Positions 39,465 to 44,935 of a stretch of 44,935 nt of DNA are shown here, piece by piece. The DNA is from Alphaproteobacteria bacterium (GTDB lineage: Bacteria; Pseudomonadota; Alphaproteobacteria; Caulobacterales; Caulobacteraceae). The number at the start of each line of letters is the position of its first letter. The stretch's first letter is position 1. The notes under the pieces are model-generated. The model ran no database searches. It saw only the letters and a program-made list of their open reading frames with translations, and was not told where the DNA came from. The DNA lies in assembly GCA_003241825.1 (NCBI GenBank), contig QBLX01000007.1, positions 11,108 to 56,042 on the forward strand. The letters run 5' to 3'. The position numbers were made by a program, and so were the translations under genes.

Positions 39465-41735
39465 ATGCCGATTGGCGGCGGATTGACGACAAGGGGGCCG
39501 CGCAACCTCCTGCGCCAGATCCGCGAGGCCATGGCCGGCGCGGCTCCGGCCCAGGTGCGTCTGGACCAGGTCGTGAAGATCATCGCCCAGTCGATGGTCG
39601 CCGAGGTCTGTTCCATCTATCTGCGGCGCGGCTCGGGCGAACTGGAACTGTTCGCGACCGAAGGCCTGAACCGCGACGCCGTCCACAATACCCGGCTGAA
39701 GATCGGCGAGGGTCTGGTCGGCGAAGTGGCGCGGATGGCCCAGCCCATCAGCCTGTCCGACGCCCCGTCACACCCCAGCTTCTCCTATCGTCCGGAAACG
39801 GGCGAGGATCCCTATCACGCCTTCCTCGGCGCGCCGCTGCTGCGCGGGGGACGCGCCATCGGGGTCCTGGTCGTCCAGAACCGGGCCGAGCGACGCTATG
39901 ATCCCGACGAGGTCGAGGACATCCAGACCATCGCCATGGTTCTGGCCGAGACCGTGGCCAATGGCGAGTTGCTGGCCCTCGAGGAGCTTCGCGACGTCGA
40001 GGTCGCGCCCCACCGGCCCGAACGCCACAAGGGCCAGAGGTTCGCCGAGGGACTGGCATTTGGCCATGTCGTCCTGCACGAGGCCCCGCTGCCCCCTGAA
40101 AAGCTGCTGGCCGACAACACCCAGGTCGAGGAAATCCGGCTGCGCGAGGCGCTCATCGCGTTGAAGGCCGGGATCGATTCCATGCTGGACGGCAGTCATG
40201 GATCGATGGCCGGGGCCTCCTATGAGGTCCTGGAAACCTACCGGATGTTCGCCGACGACCGGGGCTGGAACCGATCGCTGGAAGAGGCCGTTCGGGGCGG
40301 CCTGACCGCCGAGGCCGCTGTCGACCGCGTGCGCAACGAACACCGCGCCCGCTTCGCCCAGGCCCGCGACCCCTATATCAAGGAGCGGCTGCACGATTTC
40401 GAGGACCTGGCCAACCGGCTGCTGCGGGTGCTGGCCGGCGATAATCCCGGCCATCGTGACCTGCCGGACGATGCCATCCTGGTGGCGCGGAACCTGGGAC
40501 CGGCGGACCTGCTGGAGTATCCAAGGAACAAGCTGAAAGGCCTGCTGATCGAGGAAGGCTCGGCCGCCAGCCATGCCGCGATCGTGGCCCGGGCGCTTCA
40601 GATCCCTTGCGTCGGGCGGCTGATCGGGCTGCGCGACCGGCTGAGCGAGGGCGATCTGGTCATCGTCGATGGCGAGACGGGCGAGGCGCATCTGCGGCCC
40701 CGGCCCGACATGCTCGAGTCGGTCCAGTCGCGGATGGCCTTGCGCGACCAGCGGCAGGCCGAGTTCGCCCGGCTGCGCGATGTGGCGGCCGTCACCGCCG
40801 ATGGCACCCGCATCAGCCTGCTGACCAATGCCGGTCTGGCCGTCGATCTGGAAAACCTGAACGAGACCGGGGCAGAGGGTATCGGCCTGTTCCGCACCGA
40901 GTTCCAGTTCATGGTGTCCGAACAACTGCCGCGGCTCGACACCCAGACGGCGCTCTACAAACTGGTCCTGGACGCCGCCGGTGACCGGCCCGTGACGTTC
41001 CGGACACTCGACATCGGCGGCGACAAGGTCCTGCCCTATCTCGAGACCGAGCGGGAGGAGAACCCCGCCCTGGGGCGGCGGGCCATCCGTCTCGGCCTCG
41101 ATCGCCCGGCCCTTCTGCGGCTCCAGTTACGGGCCCTGCTGGCAGCGGGAGCCAATCGCGAGCTGCGGGTGATGTTCCCGATGATCGCCACGGTGGACGA
41201 GTTCCGGGCCGCGCGCGAACTGGTGGATATCGAGTGCGAATGGGCCCGGCGGCGGGGGAGGCCCCTGCCTGCCCTGCTGCGTGTCGGGGCCATGATCGAA
41301 TGCCCCAGCCTGCTGTGGCACCTCGACGCCCTGCTGCCGCTGACCGATTTCGTCTCGGTCGGATCCAACGACCTGTTCCAGTACATGTATGCCGCCGACC
41401 GGACCAATCCGCTGGTCTCGGACCGCTACGATCCCCTGTCGCCGCCTGCCCTGCGCGCCCTGCAGACCATCCAGAGGGCCTGTGCCGAGACGGGAACGCC
41501 GGTTTCGGTCTGTGGCGAGCTGGCCGGACGGCCGCTTGAGGCCTTTGCGCTGCTGACACTGGGCTTCACCCGCCTGTCAGCACCCGCGGGCGGGGTCGGG
41601 CCGGTCAAGCGGATGATCCTTTCGGCCGACCTGACAGCTGCCAAGCGCGGCATGACCAATCTTCTGGGGTCATCTGCAGGTTCGATCCGCAACGAGATCG
41701 AGAGCCTCGCGCGCAAGCTGAACGTCGCAATCTGA
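39465..41735 (+). CDS. ptsP: Phosphoenolpyruvate-protein phosphotransferase PtsP (EI-Ntr)
   Basis: Enzyme I of the nitrogen phosphotransferase system. It takes phosphate from phosphoenolpyruvate and passes it to NPr. The 756-aa protein has an N-terminal GAF domain (about 20-165; AQSMVAEVCSIYLRRGSGELELFATEGLN...PLLRGGRAIGVLVVQNR). It is followed by the EI N-domain, the phospho-His370 loop in GSAASHAAIVARALQIPCVG, and the PEP-binding TIM barrel with GIGLFRTEFQFM, RTLDIGGDKVLPYLE and DFVSVGSNDLFQYMYAADRTNP. GAF domains in PtsP sense glutamine or other nitrogen signals in relatives. GGGAGG precedes the ATG. The gene probably shares the lysC transcript. In Caulobacter this pathway links nitrogen status to (p)ppGpp. 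Confidence 0.96.
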   Translation: MPIGGGLTTRGPRNLLRQIREAMAGAAPAQVRLDQVVKIIAQSMVAEVCSIYLRRGSGELELFATEGLNRDAVHNTRLKIGEGLVGEVARMAQPISLSDAPSHPSFSYRPETGEDPYHAFLGAPLLRGGRAIGVLVVQNRAERRYDPDEVEDIQTIAMVLAETVANGELLALEELRDVEVAPHRPERHKGQRFAEGLAFGHVVLHEAPLPPEKLLADNTQVEEIRLREALIALKAGIDSMLDGSHGSMAGASYEVLETYRMFADDRGWNRSLEEAVRGGLTAEAAVDRVRNEHRARFAQARDPYIKERLHDFEDLANRLLRVLAGDNPGHRDLPDDAILVARNLGPADLLEYPRNKLKGLLIEEGSAASHAAIVARALQIPCVGRLIGLRDRLSEGDLVIVDGETGEAHLRPRPDMLESVQSRMALRDQRQAEFARLRDVAAVTADGTRISLLTNAGLAVDLENLNETGAEGIGLFRTEFQFMVSEQLPRLDTQTALYKLVLDAAGDRPVTFRTLDIGGDKVLPYLETEREENPALGRRAIRLGLDRPALLRLQLRALLAAGANRELRVMFPMIATVDEFRAARELVDIECEWARRRGRPLPALLRVGAMIECPSLLWHLDALLPLTDFVSVGSNDLFQYMYAADRTNPLVSDRYDPLSPPALRALQTIQRACAETGTPVSVCGELAGRPLEAFALLTLGFTRLSAPAGGVGPVKRMILSADLTAAKRGMTNLLGSSAGSIRNEIESLARKLNVAI

Positions 41736-41810
41736 TCGCGCACGGCCCGGCAACATTGAACCGGGCCGCGACGCAGGGTATCGACGGACAGCTTCCCTCA
41801 GGTCCGCGTC

Positions 41811-42908
41811 ATGACGTTCCCACCCGGTCAGGCGACCGGCGCGCATCCGCCGGACAGCGATCCCGTGACGGTTTTCGAATCGGCCGAGTCGCTTGGCGAC
41901 GGCTTTCGCAACCTGCGTCAGAGCCAGGGCCGGTCGATCGCCGAGCTGTCCTCTGTAACCCGCATCCACACGAAATATCTGCGGGCGATGGAGGAGAATG
42001 ATTTCGCCCTCCTGCCCTCGCGCGTCTTCGCCATCGGCTATGCCCGGGGCTATGCCCTGGCGCTGGGGCTGGATGACCAGACGGCCGTCGAACGGTTCAA
42101 GCGCGAAAGCCCGGACGGCACCGTGCCGCTGCAGGCCCCGACCGGCATCGCCTTCGAGGATGTCCGGCGCCATTCGCCGCTGCTGGTTGGCTCTGTGGCC
42201 ATGGTCATTGTGGCCGTCATCGGCTGGAACGTTTTCCAGCGCATCAGCCAGGCCCGCGCTCCCCAGCCGGTCACGATCGAGGCCCTGCCCGAAAATTGGG
42301 ACCAGAGCGACCCGGCGACCCGCGACGTCGTTGTGCTGGGTGTGCCTCAGCCTCCCCCCCCCGACCAGACGACTCCCGGCCTCTACATCACGCCGGGACT
42401 GGAAGCCGAACTGACGGGGATCGATCCTGCCGACCCGGCCGCAATCGCCGCTGCCCTTGCGTCGGCTCCGCCCGTCCAGGCGGCCTTCAATCCGCGCGGA
42501 CCCGTGTTCGGAGCCTCTGCAGCAACGTCCCAGGTGATCCTGCAGGCTCGCAAGCCGGCCAGTCTGGTGGTGACCCGGTCGGACGGGCGGGTCCTGTTCG
42601 CCCGGCAGCTCGCCTTGGGCGAGGCCTGGCGGGCACCGACCGATGTTCCGGCGACGGTGGACGTTTCGGATGTGACCGCTTTCGATATCTATCTGAACGG
42701 CGAGTATGGCGGTCGGCTGTCGGGCACGATCACGCCGCTCGGACCGCTGAACGCGCGGGCCCAGGCCCTGGCCCGCCAGAGTGCTGCCGCGATCGAGGCC
42801 GAGCGTCAGGCTCAGGTCCGGGCCCGTGCGGCCAGTGCTCCGGCTGCGGTCCCGACGCCTGTTCCCCTGGCTTCTGCTCCGGCTGTAGCGGCCCCGCCCG
42901 CCAATTGA
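41811..42908 (+). CDS. rodZ: RodZ-family helix-turn-helix membrane protein
   Basis: A 365-aa bitopic protein that links MreB to cell-wall synthesis. The cytoplasmic part has a helix-turn-helix of the HTH_25 type: [56 protein letters not shown]. One membrane helix follows ([19 protein letters not shown], about 122-140), then a Pro/Ala-rich periplasmic linker. A DUF4115 domain comes next ([34 protein letters not shown]...[20 protein letters not shown]), and the tail is rich in Ala and Pro. This order is that of RodZ. The position directly before ispG is conserved in proteobacteria and supports the call. Confidence 0.88.
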   Translation: MTFPPGQATGAHPPDSDPVTVFESAESLGDGFRNLRQSQGRSIAELSSVTRIHTKYLRAMEENDFALLPSRVFAIGYARGYALALGLDDQTAVERFKRESPDGTVPLQAPTGIAFEDVRRHSPLLVGSVAMVIVAVIGWNVFQRISQARAPQPVTIEALPENWDQSDPATRDVVVLGVPQPPPPDQTTPGLYITPGLEAELTGIDPADPAAIAAALASAPPVQAAFNPRGPVFGASAATSQVILQARKPASLVVTRSDGRVLFARQLALGEAWRAPTDVPATVDVSDVTAFDIYLNGEYGGRLSGTITPLGPLNARAQALARQSAAAIEAERQAQVRARAASAPAAVPTPVPLASAPAVAAPPAN

Positions 42909-42966
42909 CGCGCGCGGCGGGACCGTCATGGTCTTGTCGAACGCAGCGGACTATATTGGCAGGACA

Positions 42967-44103
42967 ATGAGCGACCATTCCCACATCCGTCCCTGGCGCC
43001 ACATCGAGCGTCGCGTCAGCCGCAAGATCCGGGTCGGCTCGGTCGAGGTCGGGGGCGGTGCGCCCATCTCGGTCCAGTCGATGACCAATACGCCGACGAC
43101 GGACGCCGCCGCCACCATCGACCAGATCCGCCAGCTGGAGGAGGCCGGAGCCGATATCGTCCGCGTGTCCTGTCCTGACCCGGAATCGACGGCTGCCTTC
43201 CGCACCATCGTCCGCGAGTCGAAGCTGCCGCTCGTGGCCGACATCCATTTTCACTACAAGCGCGGCATCGAGGCAGCGGAAGCGGGTGCCGCCTGCCTGC
43301 GGATCAACCCGGGCAACATCGGCAATGCCTCACGTGTCCGCGACGTGATCCAGGCGGCCAAGGATCATGGCTGTTCGATGCGGATCGGCGTGAATGCCGG
43401 CTCGCTGGAAAAGGAACTGCTGGAAAAGTACGGCGAGCCCTGTCCCGAGGCCATGGTGGAGAGCGCGCTCAGCCATGCCCGGATCCTGCAGGACCACGAC
43501 TTCCACGAGTTCAAGATTTCTGTGAAGGCCTCTGACCCCTTCCTGACCGTCGCGGCCTATCAGCAACTGGCCGATGCCATCGACTGCCCCCTTCATCTCG
43601 GCGTGACCGAGGCAGGGCCCCTGCGCAGCGGCACGATCAAGTCCGCCATCGGCCTCGGCAATATGCTGTGGGCCGGTATCGGCGACACGATCCGCGTCTC
43701 TCTGGCGGCCGACCCGGTCGAGGAGATCAAGGTCGGGTTCGACATCCTGAAATCGCTTGGCCTCCGCCACCGCGGCGTGAACATAATCGCCTGCCCGTCC
43801 TGCGCCCGTCAGGGGTTCAACGTCATCGAGACGGTCGCTGTTCTCGAGGAGAGGCTGGCCCACATCTCGACACCGATGTCGCTGTCCATCATCGGCTGTG
43901 TCGTCAACGGACCCGGCGAGGCCCTGTATACGGACGTCGGGTTCACGGGCGGTGGTGCCGGCTCGGGCATGGTCTATCTGAACGGCAAGATCGCCCACAA
44001 GCTGGCCAACACGGCCATGGTCGAGGAGATCGTCGACATGGTCGAGGCCAAGGCGGCGGAACTGAACGCCGCTCGCGATGCCCAGCTCCAGGCTGCGGAA
44101 TGA
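42967..44103 (+). CDS. ispG: 4-hydroxy-3-methylbut-2-enyl diphosphate synthase (IspG)
   Basis: An iron-sulfur enzyme of the MEP isoprenoid pathway that converts MEcPP to HMBPP using flavodoxin or ferredoxin. The 378-aa sequence begins with [32 protein letters not shown]. It has the TIM-barrel motifs [45 protein letters not shown] and [16 protein letters not shown]. The [4Fe-4S] ligands are Cys276, Cys279 ([10 protein letters not shown]) and Cys311 ([12 protein letters not shown]). AGGAC precedes the ATG at 42967; an upstream in-frame ATG at 42928 is less likely. A GST gene overlaps its stop codon. Confidence 0.97.
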   Translation: MSDHSHIRPWRHIERRVSRKIRVGSVEVGGGAPISVQSMTNTPTTDAAATIDQIRQLEEAGADIVRVSCPDPESTAAFRTIVRESKLPLVADIHFHYKRGIEAAEAGAACLRINPGNIGNASRVRDVIQAAKDHGCSMRIGVNAGSLEKELLEKYGEPCPEAMVESALSHARILQDHDFHEFKISVKASDPFLTVAAYQQLADAIDCPLHLGVTEAGPLRSGTIKSAIGLGNMLWAGIGDTIRVSLAADPVEEIKVGFDILKSLGLRHRGVNIIACPSCARQGFNVIETVAVLEERLAHISTPMSLSIIGCVVNGPGEALYTDVGFTGGGAGSGMVYLNGKIAHKLANTAMVEEIVDMVEAKAAELNAARDAQLQAAE

Positions 44104-44696
44104 AACTCTACATCACCGTCCCGTCGCCGTTTGCCCGCAAATGCCGGATCGTCGCGCGCGAAAAGGGGCTCGCTGACAGGATCGAGGAGATCGTCGTCGA
44201 TCCCTATGCCAATGCGCCGGAGCTTCTGGCCACCAATCCCGTCGTCCAGGTGCCGACCCTGATCGCCGCAGACGGGTTTCCGATCAGCGACAGTCCCGTG
44301 ATCTGTGAGTGGATGGATTCCCATGGCACCGGCGCGCTTCTGGTGCCGCAGGACGGTCCGGCCCGGTGGCGGGTCAAGCGTATCGAGACGCTGGGAAATG
44401 CGGCACTCGAGATGGGCGTGAAACTGGTGCTCGAGAATCGCCGGCCCGAGCACGAACGCTCGCCGTCGTGGATCGCGCGCTGGACAGAAAACATGGCGCG
44501 AGCGCTGGACGCCCTTGAGGCAGCCGATCTGAGGGCCGGGCCGCTGGATATGGGAGTCATCACAGCGGGTGTCGCGGTCAGCTGGATCGGATTCCGGCAC
44601 CCGGATTTCGACTGGAAGACGGGCAGGCCCGGACTGGTCGCCCTTCAGGCCGCGCTCGAGCAGCGCCCCAGCTTCATCGCCACGGCTCCGACCTAG
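44100..44696 (+). CDS. Glutathione S-transferase family protein
   Basis: A 198-aa GST-fold protein. The thioredoxin-like N-terminal domain begins [36 protein letters not shown] and contains [29 protein letters not shown], with the cis-proline VPTL and the DSPVI glutathione-contact motif. The helical C-terminal domain runs from about residue 85 to the end. The catalytic residue is probably Ser9 or a nearby residue (SPFARK), but this is not certain. The substrate is unknown. Its ATG overlaps the ispG stop (ATGA), implying translational coupling, so it may be expressed with isoprenoid synthesis. Confidence 0.9.
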   Translation: MKLYITVPSPFARKCRIVAREKGLADRIEEIVVDPYANAPELLATNPVVQVPTLIAADGFPISDSPVICEWMDSHGTGALLVPQDGPARWRVKRIETLGNAALEMGVKLVLENRRPEHERSPSWIARWTENMARALDALEAADLRAGPLDMGVITAGVAVSWIGFRHPDFDWKTGRPGLVALQAALEQRPSFIATAPT

Positions 44697-44711
44697 ACCC
44701 CGGCCCGGGCA

Positions 44712-44935
44712 TCAGCCCAGAAGTCCCGAAAGTTGCAGCCCCTGGAACCCGGCCAGGATGAGCAGCAGGCCGCCGACCCCGAAGGTCAGGACGCGCTGAG
44801 GGATCTTCTTGGCAATAAAACCTGCGAAGGGCGCGGCGATCAGGCCGCCCACCACCAGCCCGGCCACGGCGGTGAAATGGTTTTCCAGCGCGTCGGCTTC
44901 TTCCCAGTGACCACTGACCAGGGACCAGACAAAGG
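44712..44935 (-). CDS. TauE/SafE-family membrane transporter, C-terminal part (cut by window edge)
   Basis: The last 74 residues of a membrane protein, reading FTAVAGLVVGGLIAAPFAGFIAKKIPQRVLTFGVGGLLLILAGFQGLQLSGLLG before the stop. GGLIAAPFAGFIAKKIPQRVL followed by a final helix is the C-terminal repeat signature of the TauE/SafE (UPF0721) family, which exports sulfite, sulfoacetate and other anions. The rest of the gene lies beyond the window edge. It is convergent with the GST gene, 15 bases apart. Substrate unknown. Confidence 0.85.
   Translation of the reverse strand, partial: FVWSLVSGHWEEADALENHFTAVAGLVVGGLIAAPFAGFIAKKIPQRVLTFGVGGLLLILAGFQGLQLSGLLG

Noticed and set aside
1-44935. CRISPR arrays, tRNA or rRNA genes, insertion sequences, toxin-antitoxin or defence islands
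   Set aside because: I looked for regularly spaced repeats, cloverleaf-like sequences, transposase motifs and paired small toxin genes and saw none; only the REP-type repeats described are mobile-element-like.

Overview
The window is chromosomal DNA from a GC-rich alphaproteobacterium, most likely family Caulobacteraceae and probably close to Brevundimonas. This rests on the TonB-dependent receptor style, a probable DUF4908 protein, the rsmE-gshA and rodZ-ispG neighbour pairs, a PtsP-type nitrogen PTS enzyme I, a Flp pilin, and REP-type repeats of the kind common in that family. No genus-specific marker such as rRNA is present, so the genus is an inference. The DNA is densely coding with short gaps. 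I saw no rRNA, tRNA, CRISPR array, intact insertion sequence or prophage.

Layout. 1-4.1 kb: the 5' part of a TonB-dependent receptor (minus strand), then selO, a DoxX-like membrane protein and a DUF2256 protein. 4.0-7.7 kb: a fatty-acid or branched-chain acyl-CoA catabolic unit with a MerR regulator, a 593-aa acyl-CoA dehydrogenase, a structured spacer and a second acyl-CoA dehydrogenase. 7.7-10 kb: a REPIN-like inverted repeat, rsmE and gshA. 10.1-11.6 kb: a disturbed region with a surface-polysaccharide acyltransferase and a decayed DUF72 gene. 11.6-15.2 kb: alcohol dehydrogenase, acetoacetyl-CoA reductase, an exported probable DUF4908 protein and glyoxalase II. 15.2-20 kb: methyltransferase, SixA-like phosphatase, DUF952 protein and pyrD, the last three with overlapping codons, then a hybrid histidine kinase. 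19.9-24.1 kb: peroxiredoxin, YqgE, PAP2 phosphatase, and nrdA with two NrdR-type boxes upstream and a strong terminator downstream. 24.2-28.1 kb: nucleotide-sugar aminotransferase and GmhB-like phosphatase (envelope sugars), alpha/beta hydrolase, a small acidic-tailed protein and a HAD hydrolase. 28.2-33.2 kb: a two-domain M16 peptidase, a DUF350 and membrane-anchored serine protease pair, mutT and an isolated Flp pilin gene. 33.2-38.1 kb: two divergent genes with overlapping start codons (methyltransferase and comF), then grxC, a Nit-type amidase, DUF1178 and GNAT, a small lipoprotein, and ubiG. 38.1-44.9 kb: lysC, ptsP, rodZ, ispG, a GST and the 3' end of a TauE/SafE transporter.

Thiol and glutathione metabolism recurs (gshA, gloB, grxC, a Nit-type amidase, peroxiredoxin, GST). 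Envelope and stress functions (DoxX, M16, DUF350 with its protease, PAP2, DegT with GmhB, RodZ) are also frequent. I found no clearly new multi-gene defence or mobile system. The most unusual items are cis-acting: a leader with several alternative hairpins that buries the ribosome binding site of the second acyl-CoA dehydrogenase, a REPIN next to the rsmE start, paired NrdR boxes in front of an nrdA that lacks the ATP-cone, and two genes sharing a CATG start-codon overlap.
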